A stretch of DNA of 64,000 nt, from NCBI GenBank assembly GCA_937926175.1, contig CALANV010000034.1, forward strand, positions 1-64,000, given 5' to 3'. The position numbers and the translations under genes were made by a program. Position 1 is the first letter of the stretch; each line of letters begins with the position of its first letter. Origin of the DNA: an uncultured Rhodospirillales bacterium. GTDB taxonomy: Bacteria > Pseudomonadota > Alphaproteobacteria > CACIAM-22H2. This document shows, piece by piece, positions 53,650 to 63,053 of this stretch. A model generated the notes under the pieces. That model was not told the origin of the DNA and searched no databases. It worked only from the letters and a program-made list of their open reading frames with translations.

Positions 53650-55346
53650 TGGCGACGCGTCTCTCCGATCTCGTCCGTTACCTGCCGGCGCGGCTGCGCA
53701 TCGAAGGTACCGCGAAGCAGACTCTCGAGACCGCACGCCACCGTCTGGTCATCACCGGTATCCTGTTCGCCCTCGCCTTCACCATCGTCGCGTTACGTCT
53801 GGTCGACGTGACCGTCCTCAAGGACGCGGGCGAGCCGCGACTCGCCCGTGCGCCGAAGGCCGAGCTCCAGATGGGTCGGGCGGACATCATCGATCGCAAC
53901 GGCGTGCTGCTCGCGACCTCGCTGGCGACCGCATCGCTCTATGCCAATCCGAAACTGGTCATCGATCCTGCCGATGCGGCCGCGAAGCTCGCCCGCACGC
54001 TGCCCGGCATCGACGCCAAGGAAACCGCAGCAAAGCTTGCATCGGACCGTAGCTTCGTCTGGATCAAGCGCAATCTCACGCCGCGCCAGCAGTACGAGGT
54101 CAACCGCCTGGGCATTCCGGGCCTCTTCTTCCAGCGCGAGGAGCACCGCGTCTATCCGCACGGAGTGTTGACGTCGCACGTCGTCGGTTTCACCAATATC
54201 GACAACCGGGGCCTGGCCGGGATCGAGCAGTATTACGACGAGTGGCTGCTGCAATCGAGCGAGCCGCTGCAACTCTCGATCGACATTCGCGTGCAGCATC
54301 TCCTCCGCGAGGAGCTGGCCGCGTCGATCGACGAATTCCAGGCGATCGGCGGCGCGGCGATGGTTCTCGATCTCGCGACCGGCGAGCTTCTGGGCATGGT
54401 GTCGCTGCCCGATTTCGATGCGAACAATCCGAGCCAGAGCCCGCCCGAGAACCGCTTCAACCGCAATACGCTCGGCGTGTACGAGCCGGGATCGACCTTC
54501 AAGATCTTCAATACGGCGATGGCGCTGGACTATGGCGTCAGCACGCTCGCGACCAGCTACGACGCCACCAAACCGATCCACGTCTCGCGCTTCACCATCA
54601 GCGACTACAAGGGCAAGAACCGCTGGCTGTCGGTCGCCGAGATCTTCATGTACTCATCGAATATCGGTTCGGTGCGCATGATGCTCGACGTCGGCCGCGA
54701 ACGTCAGCGCGAATTCCTCGACCGCTTCGGCTTCCTGAAGGCCCCGACGATCGAGCTGCCCGAAGTCGCCGCGCCGCTGGTTCCGTCGCCTTGGCGGGAC
54801 GTCAACGCGATGACCATTTCCTTCGGCCACGGCATCTCCGTGACGCCGCTGCAGCTGGTCGTCGGCACGGCGGCGATCGTGAACGGCGGCATCCTGCGCC
54901 CGGTCACCCTGATCAAGCGGCGCGGCGACGAGCCGATCCCGGGCGAACGTGTCATTTCGGCGCGCACCTCCGAGCAGATGCGCAAACTGATGCGACTGGT
55001 GGTCGAGAAGGGTAGCGGTAAGAGCGCGAACGTCCCTGGCTATCTCGTCGGCGGAAAGACCGGTACGGCCGAGAAGATCGTCAACGGACGCTACAAGAAG
55101 GATTCCCGGATTTCGTCGTTTGTCGGCGCGTTTCCGATGAATGCGCCCCGGTTCCTCGTCTATGCCATGCTGGACGAACCGAAAGGCAACAAGTCGACCT
55201 TCGGCTACGCGACGGCCGGCTGGGTCGTGGCGCCGATGATCAGCCGGATCGTTTCGCGGATTGCCGCGCTCTACGGCATTGCGCCGGTCGACGAGACCGA
55301 GCCGGCCGTGCGCGACCAGCTTCTCGTGAACGTGGCGGTACGGTGA
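53649..55346 (+). CDS. ftsI: Septal peptidoglycan transpeptidase FtsI (PBP3)
   Basis: A protein of 565 residues. One N-terminal membrane helix (LVITGILFALAFTIVALRLVDV) precedes the pedestal domain (GRADIIDRNGVLLATSL, RVYPHGVLTSHVVGF). The transpeptidase motifs are complete: S282-T-F-K285 after GVYEPG, S336-S-N338 and K470-T-G-T. It cross-links septal peptidoglycan with FtsW. The ATG shares a base with the ftsL stop. Confidence 0.95.
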   Translation: MATRLSDLVRYLPARLRIEGTAKQTLETARHRLVITGILFALAFTIVALRLVDVTVLKDAGEPRLARAPKAELQMGRADIIDRNGVLLATSLATASLYANPKLVIDPADAAAKLARTLPGIDAKETAAKLASDRSFVWIKRNLTPRQQYEVNRLGIPGLFFQREEHRVYPHGVLTSHVVGFTNIDNRGLAGIEQYYDEWLLQSSEPLQLSIDIRVQHLLREELAASIDEFQAIGGAAMVLDLATGELLGMVSLPDFDANNPSQSPPENRFNRNTLGVYEPGSTFKIFNTAMALDYGVSTLATSYDATKPIHVSRFTISDYKGKNRWLSVAEIFMYSSNIGSVRMMLDVGRERQREFLDRFGFLKAPTIELPEVAAPLVPSPWRDVNAMTISFGHGISVTPLQLVVGTAAIVNGGILRPVTLIKRRGDEPIPGERVISARTSEQMRKLMRLVVEKGSGKSANVPGYLVGGKTGTAEKIVNGRYKKDSRISSFVGAFPMNAPRFLVYAMLDEPKGNKSTFGYATAGWVVAPMISRIVSRIAALYGIAPVDETEPAVRDQLLVNVAVR

Positions 55347-55377
55347 AACGGGGCATGAACGCAAAGACGGTCGGGAC

Positions 55378-56844
55378 GTGCGCGTGCTGCAGCTGATCGA
55401 ATCCGATCCCAACCTGATCAAGCGCGTACCCTGCGCCGACCCGGAAATCGCCGGACTGACGGCGGATTCGCGCGCCGTCCGTCCGGGTTTCCTGTTCGCC
55501 GCCCTTCCCGGGTCGCGGCAGCACGGCAGTACCTTCATACCCGATGCGATCTCCCGCGGCGCCGTCGCGATCCTCGGCGAGCCGGGCTTCGACGCCCCGG
55601 GCGACGTGGTGCGCATCGAAAGCACCAATCCGCGCCGCAGCCTAGCCCTGATGGCCGCCCGTTTCTTCGGCGAGCAGCCGCACACGGTTGCCGCCGTCAC
55701 CGGTACGAATGGCAAGACCTCGGTCGCCGCGTTCACCCGCCAGCTTTGGTCGCTGCTCGGCCACAGGGCAGCAAGCCTGGGCACGCTCGGCCTCGTCGCG
55801 CCCGACATGCGGCGTCCGGGCTCCCTGACGACCCCCGACCCCGTCACGCTCCACAAGGACCTCGCGGATCTTGCCGCCGCCGGCGTCAGGCACGCGGTCA
55901 TCGAAGCGTCCAGCCATGGCCTCGACCAATTCCGGCTCGACGGCATCAGACTCGCCGCCGCGGCGTTCACCAACCTTTCGCGCGACCATCTCGATTATCA
56001 CCCCACGATGGCGGCCTATCTTGCCGCCAAGCGCCGGCTGTTCGCCGATCTACTGCCGTCCGGCGGTGCCGCCGTTCTCAATGCCGACATTCCTGAATTC
56101 GACGAGTTGGCGACCCTCTGCCGCCAGCAAGGCCATCGCGTGCTGTCGTACGGTCGCAACGGCACGGAGATCCGGCTCGTCCGTCTCGAGCCGCTGGCAA
56201 ACGGCCAGCGGCTGGAACTCGACGTCATGGGTCGCACAACCGAGCTAACGCTGCCGCTGGTCGCAGGCTTCCAGGCGATGAACGCGCTTGCGGCACTCGG
56301 GCTCGTGATCGGCTGCGGAGCCGAACCGGCGCAGGCGACCGAGCTTCTGTCGCGGCTCGAAGGAGTCCCCGGCCGCATTCAGCTCGCCGCGGTTCGTCGC
56401 AACGGCGCCGCCGTCTACGTCGATTATGCCCATACCCCGGACGCACTGGAGACGGTGCTGGTCGCGCTGCGGCCGCATGCCCGGCGCAAGCTCGTCGTGC
56501 TATTCGGCTGCGGTGGCGACCGCGATCCGGGCAAGCGTCCGATGATGGGTGCCGTCGCGGCGCGCCTTGCCGACCGGGTGATCGTGACGGACGACAATCC
56601 CCGCACCGAGGATCCGGCGCTCATCCGGCGTCAGATCCTCGCGACCTGCCCGGGCGCGATCGAGATCGGCGCGCGACGCGAAGCGATCTTCCGTGCAGTC
56701 GCCGACCTGATGCCGGGCGATGTACTCGTTCTCGCCGGCAAGGGTCATGAGCAGGGGCAGATCGTCGGCACGACGGTCCATCCCTTCGACGACGTCGCGG
56801 TCGCACGCGACGCCGTCGCGGCTGCCGATGGAGGCCAAGCATGA
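55378..56844 (+). CDS. murE: UDP-MurNAc-tripeptide synthetase MurE (meso-DAP adding)
   Basis: A protein of 488 residues starting at GTG 55378. ATP-binding AVTGTNGKTSVAAFTRQ, EASSHGLDQFRLDGI, NLSRDHLDYHPTMAAYLAAKRRLF and DYAHTPDALETVL are Mur ligase signatures. D406-N-P-R409 in VTDDNPRTEDP is the meso-diaminopimelate recognition motif, so the wall is DAP-type, as expected for a Gram-negative. It adds DAP to UDP-MurNAc-Ala-Glu. The gene is separated from ftsI by 31 bp, the widest gap in the cluster after mraZ, and overlaps murF. Confidence 0.95.
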   Translation: MRVLQLIESDPNLIKRVPCADPEIAGLTADSRAVRPGFLFAALPGSRQHGSTFIPDAISRGAVAILGEPGFDAPGDVVRIESTNPRRSLALMAARFFGEQPHTVAAVTGTNGKTSVAAFTRQLWSLLGHRAASLGTLGLVAPDMRRPGSLTTPDPVTLHKDLADLAAAGVRHAVIEASSHGLDQFRLDGIRLAAAAFTNLSRDHLDYHPTMAAYLAAKRRLFADLLPSGGAAVLNADIPEFDELATLCRQQGHRVLSYGRNGTEIRLVRLEPLANGQRLELDVMGRTTELTLPLVAGFQAMNALAALGLVIGCGAEPAQATELLSRLEGVPGRIQLAAVRRNGAAVYVDYAHTPDALETVLVALRPHARRKLVVLFGCGGDRDPGKRPMMGAVAARLADRVIVTDDNPRTEDPALIRRQILATCPGAIEIGARREAIFRAVADLMPGDVLVLAGKGHEQGQIVGTTVHPFDDVAVARDAVAAADGGQA

Positions 56845-58283
56845 CGGCCCTTTGGACAGCAGCCGATACGGCGGCGGCGCTGGACGTTCAGCCAACTGGT
56901 TCATGGCAGGCGACGGGCGTGTCGATCGACAGTCGCACGCTGCAGGCGGGCGACATCTTCGTCGCCCTCAAAGGTCCCAATCACGACGGGCACGACTACG
57001 TCCGCAGTGCATTTGCCGCCGGGGCCGTCGCCGCCATCGTCGAACGGCACGTTCCGGATATGCCGGCGGACAGGCTGTTGATCGTACCGGACACGCTCGA
57101 GGCGATCCGCCGTCTGGGATGTGCCGCCCGAATGCGCAGCGCGCGCGGCCGGTTCATCGCCGTGACCGGCAGCGTCGGCAAGACCAGCACGAAAGAGGCG
57201 CTCCGCCACGTCCTGGCGACACAGGGCCCGACGCATGCAAGTGCCGGCAGCTACAACAATCATATCGGCGTGCCGCTGACGCTCGCCCGCATGCCCGCGG
57301 ACACCGCCTATGGCGTGTTCGAGATCGGCATGAATCATCCGGGCGAGATTTCGCCGCTCGTCCGTCTGGTTCAGCCCCACATCGCGGTCGTGACGACCGT
57401 CGAGGCGGTCCATCTCGCGCATTTTCCGAACGGGCTCGACGGTGTCGCCGCCGCCAAGGCCGAGATTTTCGAGGGCCTGAAGAGCGGCGTCGCGGTCCTC
57501 AACCGCGACAATGCCTATTTCGAATTCCTGAGCGATCGAGCCCGCGCCGCCGGGGCCGAGCGCGTCATCGGCTTCGGCACGCATGCGGACGCCGATGCGC
57601 GCCTCGTCGAGGTCAAGCTCGAGCCGACATGGTCGCTCGTGTCGGCCGTGATCGACGGACGCGCCCTCACCTATCGCGTCGGCGCGGCCGGCCGCCATTG
57701 GGCGATCAACAGTCTGGCAGTCCTCGCGGCTGCGGCCGCCGCCGGGGCCGATCTCGATGCCGCGGCCGCATCGCTCGCCGGCCTTTCGCCGCCGAAAGGC
57801 CGCGGTCAGCGCCACCGCGTCGGAAGCGGCGACCGGAGCTTCGAGCTGATCGACGACAGCTACAATGCGAGTCCGGTCTCGATGCGCGCGGCCTTCGACG
57901 TTCTGGCGGCCGCCGCGCCGGCACCGGGCGGACGCCGGATCGCCGTGCTCGGCGACATGCTGGAGCTTGGCCCCGATTCGCCCCGCCTCCACGCCGGACT
58001 TGCCGAGTCACTGGTTGCGAACAGGATCGATCTCGTCTTCACCTGCGGCCAGTTCATGGCCTGTCTTCATGACGCGTTGCCCGCGCCGCTTCGCGCCGGG
58101 CATGCGGCGAATTCCGAACAATTGGCGCCGATGGTGCGTGCCGCCATCCGGCCGGGCGACGTGGTGATGGTGAAGGGTTCATTCGGCAGCCGGATGGGCC
58201 GCATCGTCGAGGCGCTGCTCGCTGGCGGCGCATCCGACGCCGGCGACGGCGATCCTCGCGCACGTGCCGCCAACGGTCAGTAG
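56841..58283 (+). CDS. murF: UDP-MurNAc-tripeptide:D-Ala-D-Ala ligase MurF
   Basis: A protein of 480 residues. GVSIDSRTLQAGDIFVALKGPNHDGHDYV is the MurF substrate domain. AVTGSVGKTSTKEAL binds ATP, SAGSYNNHIGVPLTLARM and EIGMNHPGEI follow, and DDSYNASPVSMRAAFDVL is a Mur-ligase C-domain motif. It adds D-Ala-D-Ala to complete the UDP-MurNAc-pentapeptide. The start overlaps the murE stop by four bases; mraY begins 12 bases downstream. Confidence 0.95.
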   Translation: MTALWTAADTAAALDVQPTGSWQATGVSIDSRTLQAGDIFVALKGPNHDGHDYVRSAFAAGAVAAIVERHVPDMPADRLLIVPDTLEAIRRLGCAARMRSARGRFIAVTGSVGKTSTKEALRHVLATQGPTHASAGSYNNHIGVPLTLARMPADTAYGVFEIGMNHPGEISPLVRLVQPHIAVVTTVEAVHLAHFPNGLDGVAAAKAEIFEGLKSGVAVLNRDNAYFEFLSDRARAAGAERVIGFGTHADADARLVEVKLEPTWSLVSAVIDGRALTYRVGAAGRHWAINSLAVLAAAAAAGADLDAAAASLAGLSPPKGRGQRHRVGSGDRSFELIDDSYNASPVSMRAAFDVLAAAAPAPGGRRIAVLGDMLELGPDSPRLHAGLAESLVANRIDLVFTCGQFMACLHDALPAPLRAGHAANSEQLAPMVRAAIRPGDVVMVKGSFGSRMGRIVEALLAGGASDAGDGDPRARAANGQ

Positions 58284-58295
58284 GGGGTAACGTTC

Positions 58296-59381
58296 ATGCT
58301 CTTCCACCTCCTCGTTCCCCTCTCCGACCAGATCGGGCTGCTGAACGTCTTCCGTTATCTGACGTTCCGGTCCGGCGGCGCCGTGATGACCGCGCTTCTC
58401 ATCAGCTTCGCGCTCGGCCGACCACTGATCGCCTGGCTCCGGAGCAAGCAACCCGACGTTCAGGTCCGCGAAGACACGCCGGAGCGCCACGCGCTGACCA
58501 AGAAGGGCACGCCGACGATGGGCGGCATGCTCATCCTGATCGCCATGATCATCTCGACCCTGCTGTGGGCCGATCTTACCAACGGCTATGTGTGGGCGGT
58601 TCTGCTCGTGACGATCGGCTTCGGCGCGGTCGGATTCGTCGACGACTACCTCAAGCTCACCAGGAAGAACAGCAAGGGCCTGTCGGGCCGCATGAAGCTG
58701 CTGACGCAGAGCGCCGTCGCGCTGGCGGCGACGCTGCTGATCATCGCGCTCACGCGCGAGCCGCTGTCGATGTCGCTGGCCGTGCCGTTCTTCAAGTCGG
58801 TCCTGATCGATCTCGGCTGGATGTTCATTCCGTTCGCGATGCTGGTGATGGTCGGCGCATCCAACGCCGTGAACCTGACGGACGGCCTCGACGGTCTGGC
58901 GATCGTGCCCGTCATGATCGCCGCCGGCTGCTTTGCCCTGTTCGCCTACTTCACCGGCAACGTCGTCTTCGCGAACTATCTGTTGATCCACCACGTGCCC
59001 GGCGCGGGCGAACTCTCGGTCATCTGCGCCGCCCTGATCGGCGCCGGGCTCGGTTTTCTCTGGTTCAACGCGCCGCCGGCCATGGTGTTCATGGGTGATA
59101 CCGGCTCGCTTTCGATGGGCGGCATGCTCGGCGCGATTAGCGTCATCACGAAGAACGAGATCGTACTGGCGATCGTCGGCGGCCTGTTCGTGCTCGAGAC
59201 GGTGTCGGTCATCGTCCAGGTCGTCTCGTTCAAGCTGACCGGCAAGCGCGTGTTCCGCATGGCGCCGCTCCACCACCACTTCGAAAAGAAGGGCTGGCAG
59301 GAGCCGACGATCGTCATCCGGTTCTGGATCATCGCGTCGATCCTGGCGCTCGCCGGGCTCGCCACCCTGAAGCTGAGGTGA
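58296..59381 (+). CDS. mraY: Phospho-MurNAc-pentapeptide transferase MraY
   Basis: A membrane protein of 361 residues with about ten helices. KKGTPTMGGMLILIAMIIS, GFVDDYLKLTRKNSKGLSGRMKLL, NAVNLTDGLDGLAI and the catalytic MGDTGSLSMGGMLG with PLHHHFEKKGWQE are all intact. It moves phospho-MurNAc-pentapeptide to undecaprenyl phosphate, making lipid I in the inner membrane. The stop overlaps the murD GTG. Confidence 0.96.
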   Translation: MLFHLLVPLSDQIGLLNVFRYLTFRSGGAVMTALLISFALGRPLIAWLRSKQPDVQVREDTPERHALTKKGTPTMGGMLILIAMIISTLLWADLTNGYVWAVLLVTIGFGAVGFVDDYLKLTRKNSKGLSGRMKLLTQSAVALAATLLIIALTREPLSMSLAVPFFKSVLIDLGWMFIPFAMLVMVGASNAVNLTDGLDGLAIVPVMIAAGCFALFAYFTGNVVFANYLLIHHVPGAGELSVICAALIGAGLGFLWFNAPPAMVFMGDTGSLSMGGMLGAISVITKNEIVLAIVGGLFVLETVSVIVQVVSFKLTGKRVFRMAPLHHHFEKKGWQEPTIVIRFWIIASILALAGLATLKLR

Positions 59382-60790
59382 CGCCGGTGATCGACGTCTT
59401 TGCCTTCGCCGGTTTACCCGTCGCGGTCCTCGGACTCGGAAAGTCCGGGCTGACCGCCGCCCGCGCGCTCGCCGCAAGCGGCGCCGACGTGTGGGCGTGG
59501 GACGACAATGCGGAGAAGCGCGCCGCCGCACAGGCGGCCGGCATCAAGCTGGTCGAGCTCGAGTCCTGCGACTGGTCGGCGCTGACGACGCTCGTCATCA
59601 GCCCGGGCATCCCGCACACCTTCCCGAAGCCGCACCCCGTCGCCGCCAAGGCGAAGGCGAACGGCGTCGAGATCATCAGCGATATCGAGCTGCTGGCGCG
59701 ATCGCAGCGCGCGGCGGCGTATATCGGCGTGACCGGCACCAACGGCAAATCGACGACGACGGCGCTCATCGGCCATGTACTTCGGCACGCCGGTCGCCGT
59801 GTCGAGGTCGGCGGCAACATCGGCACGCCGGCCCTCTCGCTGGCCCCGCTCGGCGAGGGCGGCATCTATGTGCTCGAGATGTCGTCCTACCAGCTCGAGA
59901 TCACGTTCTCGATCACGTTCGACGTCGGCGTCCTGCTGAACGTGAGCCCGGATCATATCGACCGCCACGGCGACATGAATGGTTACGTCGCGGCCAAGCG
60001 GCAGATCTTCCACCGGCAGACCTGGCCGCGGGCGGCGGTGATCGGCCTCGACGATCCGATCTGCCGGCAGATCCACGACGACCTCGTGCGACAGGCGGAC
60101 CAGCGTATCCTGCCGATCTCGTCGGGAACCAAGCTCATCGACGGCATCTACGTGGTCGACGGCCTGCTCTACGACAGCACCGGCCCGAAGACGGTGCAGG
60201 TCGGTGACCTGCGTTCGATCGCCACACTGCCGGGTGCGCACAATTGGCAGAACGCTGCCGCCGCCTATGCGGCCGCGCGGGCCATCGGCATCGAGACCGA
60301 GATCATCGTCGACGCACTCAAGACCTATCCCGGCCTTCCGCACCGGCAGGAACGGGTTACCGAAATCGGCGGCGTGCTCTTCGTCAATGACAGCAAGGCG
60401 ACCAATGCCGACGCGGCGGCCAAGGCCCTCGGCTGCTACGACGACATCTACTGGATCGCGGGCGGCCGGCCCAAGGAGGGCGGAATCGCGGCACTCGCGC
60501 CCTATTTCGGCCGGATCCGTCGGGCCTACCTGATCGGCGAGGCCGCCGCGTCCTTTGCCCAGACACTCGAAGGCCATGTGCCCTATGTCATGGCCGGCAC
60601 GCTCGACGTTGCCGTCGAGAAGGCATTCGGCGACGCGATTCGCGACGGCTGCAAGGCGCCGGTCGTTCTGCTGTCACCGGCCTGCGCTTCGTTCGACCAG
60701 TTCCGCGATTTCGAGGCGCGTGGCGACTCGTTCCGTGCGCTGGTTCAGGCCCTGTCACGCACGCGCGCCGCTGCGGAGGGCGAGGCATGA
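59378..60790 (+). CDS. murD: UDP-MurNAc-L-alanine:D-glutamate ligase MurD
   Basis: A protein of 470 residues from GTG 59378, with another GTG nine bases on. PVAVLGLGKSGLTAARALAASGADVWAWDD is the N-domain. ATP motif: GVTGTNGKSTTTALIGHVL. EMSSYQLEIT, NVSPDHIDRHGDMNGYVAAK and NDSKATNADAAAKAL complete the family pattern. It adds D-glutamate to UDP-MurNAc-alanine. Overlaps mraY upstream and ftsW downstream. Confidence 0.95.
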   Translation: MTPVIDVFAFAGLPVAVLGLGKSGLTAARALAASGADVWAWDDNAEKRAAAQAAGIKLVELESCDWSALTTLVISPGIPHTFPKPHPVAAKAKANGVEIISDIELLARSQRAAAYIGVTGTNGKSTTTALIGHVLRHAGRRVEVGGNIGTPALSLAPLGEGGIYVLEMSSYQLEITFSITFDVGVLLNVSPDHIDRHGDMNGYVAAKRQIFHRQTWPRAAVIGLDDPICRQIHDDLVRQADQRILPISSGTKLIDGIYVVDGLLYDSTGPKTVQVGDLRSIATLPGAHNWQNAAAAYAAARAIGIETEIIVDALKTYPGLPHRQERVTEIGGVLFVNDSKATNADAAAKALGCYDDIYWIAGGRPKEGGIAALAPYFGRIRRAYLIGEAAASFAQTLEGHVPYVMAGTLDVAVEKAFGDAIRDGCKAPVVLLSPACASFDQFRDFEARGDSFRALVQALSRTRAAAEGEA

Positions 60791-61908
60791 TCTTCGCACG
60801 TACCGACAATTCGGTCCTGAGCCGCTGGTGGTGGACGGTCGACCGCTGGACCCTGATGGCGATCGGACTCATCGTTGCCTTCGGCGCGCTGCTGACGATG
60901 GCCGCGACGCCGGCGGTCGCCGAGCGGTTGGGACTCGAGCCGTTCTATTTCGTGAAGCGGCAGCTCGGTCTGCTTCCGTTCGCGCTCGCCATGATGCTGG
61001 CGGTTTCCATGCTGTCGCCGCGCGAGGTCCGCCGGCTCGCGCTGGTCGGGTTCGTGATATCCGTTGTCCTTCTCTGCCTGACGTTCGTGATCGGCGCGGA
61101 AATCAAGGGCGCCCGGCGCTGGATCAACATCGCCGGCTTCTCGCTGCAGCCGTCGGAGTTCGTGAAGCCGACCTTCGCCGTACTTGCCGCCTGGCTGTTC
61201 GCGCAGCAGCGCAAGCAGGAAGGCTTTCCGGGCGATCTCATCGCGATCGTGCTCTATCTCGTGGTTCTCGGCCTGCTGCTTCGCCAGCCCGACGTCGGCA
61301 TGGCGCTGGTCGTCTCGGCCGTTTGGTTCACCCAGTTCTTCCTGGCCGGGCTGCGTCTGCTTTGGGTCGTGGCGCTGGGCGCCCTCGGCTTCGCCAGCAT
61401 TGTCGCCGCATATTTCGTGTTCCCGCACGTCGCAAGCCGCATCAACCGGTTCATGGACCCGAACTCGGGCGACACCTATCAGATCTCGACCGCACTCGAG
61501 GCCTTCCTCAATGGCGGCCTGTTCGGGCGCGGCCCCGGCGAAGGTACGGTCAAGTCCGTGCTGCCAGACGCGCATGCCGACTTCGTGTTCGCGGTGGCCG
61601 GCGAAGAACTCGGGCTGATCGCCTGTCTGATGATCGTCGGCCTGTTCGCGTTCGTCGTGCTGCGCGGCTTCATCCGTCTGCTGCAGGAGCAGAACCTGTT
61701 CATTCTGCTGGCGGTCGCCGGCCTCCTGGTCCAGTTCGGCCTGCAGGCGCTCGTCAACATGGGCTCGACCCTGCATCTCATGCCGACCAAGGGCATGACG
61801 CTCCCCTTCATCAGCTATGGCGGCTCGTCGCTTCTCGCATTGTCGCTGGGCATGGGCTTCATGCTTGCCCTCAGCCGCCGGCGCTACGGAACAGGAGAGG
61901 TATTGTGA
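60787..61908 (+). CDS. ftsW: Septal peptidoglycan glycosyltransferase FtsW (SEDS)
   Basis: A protein of 373 residues with ten transmembrane helices. SEDS hallmarks are KGARRWINIAGFSLQPSEFVKP, LLLRQPDVGMALVV, FGRGPGEGTVKSVLPDAHADFVFAVAGEELG with the catalytic aspartate, and PTKGMTLPFISYGGSSLLA. It polymerises lipid II at the septum with FtsI. ATG overlaps murD (ATGA); the stop overlaps the murG GTG. Confidence 0.95.
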   Translation: MIFARTDNSVLSRWWWTVDRWTLMAIGLIVAFGALLTMAATPAVAERLGLEPFYFVKRQLGLLPFALAMMLAVSMLSPREVRRLALVGFVISVVLLCLTFVIGAEIKGARRWINIAGFSLQPSEFVKPTFAVLAAWLFAQQRKQEGFPGDLIAIVLYLVVLGLLLRQPDVGMALVVSAVWFTQFFLAGLRLLWVVALGALGFASIVAAYFVFPHVASRINRFMDPNSGDTYQISTALEAFLNGGLFGRGPGEGTVKSVLPDAHADFVFAVAGEELGLIACLMIVGLFAFVVLRGFIRLLQEQNLFILLAVAGLLVQFGLQALVNMGSTLHLMPTKGMTLPFISYGGSSLLALSLGMGFMLALSRRRYGTGEVL

Positions 61909-63053
61909 CCGGATCGCGCGACAGGCTGATCGTTCTCGCCGCCGGCGGCACCGGTGGCCACGTTTTCCCGGCCGAAGCGCTCGCCCAGAGTCTGCGCGTA
62001 CGCGGATATCGTCTTGCGTTGATCACGGACCGCCGCGGCACATCCTATGGCGGCGTGCTCGGCACGCTCGAGACGCACCATCTTCCGCTCACCAGGATGT
62101 CCGGCGGGATTGTGACGCGGGCACGAGGCATGCTTTCGCTCGCCGCGGGCTATTACCGCGCCAGGTCGCTGCTGCGTCGTCTGGCGCCCGACGCCGTCGT
62201 CGGCTTCGGCGGCTATCCGTCGTTGCCGACGGTCCTCGCCGCGACCCGTCTGCGCATCCCGACCGTGCTGCACGAGCAGAACGCGGTGCTCGGCCGCGCC
62301 AACCGCCTGCTCGCCAAACGAGTCGATGCGATCGCCACATCGTTTCCCGACGTCGCATTCCTCGGGCCTGAGCTGCGGTCGCGCGTCACCCTGACCGGCA
62401 ATCCGGTTCGGCCCGGCATGATCACGGCCCGCGCCATGGGCTACGCGCTCCCGGCCGCCGACGAGAAGTTCCGTCTCTTCATCATCGGTGGCAGCCAGGG
62501 CGCATCGATCTTCAGCAAGGTTCTTCCGGCGGCGGTCGGCAAGCTTGCGCCGCACCTGCGCGAGCGGCTGCAGATCGCCCAGCAATGTCGCTCTGAAGAC
62601 ATCGAAGCGGCGCGCGCCGCCTACGCGGCCGCCGGTGTCGATGCCGAGCTGCAGACCTTCTTCTCGGACGTGCCGGCGCGACTTGCGGCCGCCCATCTCG
62701 TCATCTGCCGTGCCGGCGCCTCGACCGTGGCGGAACTCGCCGTGGCCGGCAGACCGGCGATCCTCGTTCCCTATCCGCACGCGACCGACGATCACCAGAG
62801 CGCCAATGCGCGTGCGCTGGCGGCACTCGGCGGCGGGTGGGTCATCGCCAATTCGGAGTTCAACGACGTGTCCCTCGCCGAGCGGCTGTCGGCATTCCTC
62901 GCCGACCCCGCACCACTTGCCCGTGCCGCGGCTGCCGCCCGCGGCGCCGGCCGTCCTGATGCGGCTGAACGTCTTGCAGACGTCATCGCCCGCTTCGCCC
63001 CGACCAACCGCAACGGCGGCTCGGGCACCACGATCCGGGAGGCCGCGGAATGA
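61905..63053 (+). CDS. murG: Lipid I N-acetylglucosaminyltransferase MurG
   Basis: A protein of 382 residues from GTG 61905, coupled to ftsW. LAAGGTGGHVFPAEALAQSL is the first glycine-rich loop, GFGGYPSLPTVLAATRLRIPTVLHEQNAVLGRANR follows, and the nucleotide-sugar site includes GGSQGASIFSKVLP and CRAGASTVAELAVAGRPAILVPYPHATDDHQ. It converts lipid I to lipid II on the inner face of the membrane. The frame is open far upstream, but only this start is homologous. Confidence 0.95.
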   Translation: MTGSRDRLIVLAAGGTGGHVFPAEALAQSLRVRGYRLALITDRRGTSYGGVLGTLETHHLPLTRMSGGIVTRARGMLSLAAGYYRARSLLRRLAPDAVVGFGGYPSLPTVLAATRLRIPTVLHEQNAVLGRANRLLAKRVDAIATSFPDVAFLGPELRSRVTLTGNPVRPGMITARAMGYALPAADEKFRLFIIGGSQGASIFSKVLPAAVGKLAPHLRERLQIAQQCRSEDIEAARAAYAAAGVDAELQTFFSDVPARLAAAHLVICRAGASTVAELAVAGRPAILVPYPHATDDHQSANARALAALGGGWVIANSEFNDVSLAERLSAFLADPAPLARAAAAARGAGRPDAAERLADVIARFAPTNRNGGSGTTIREAAE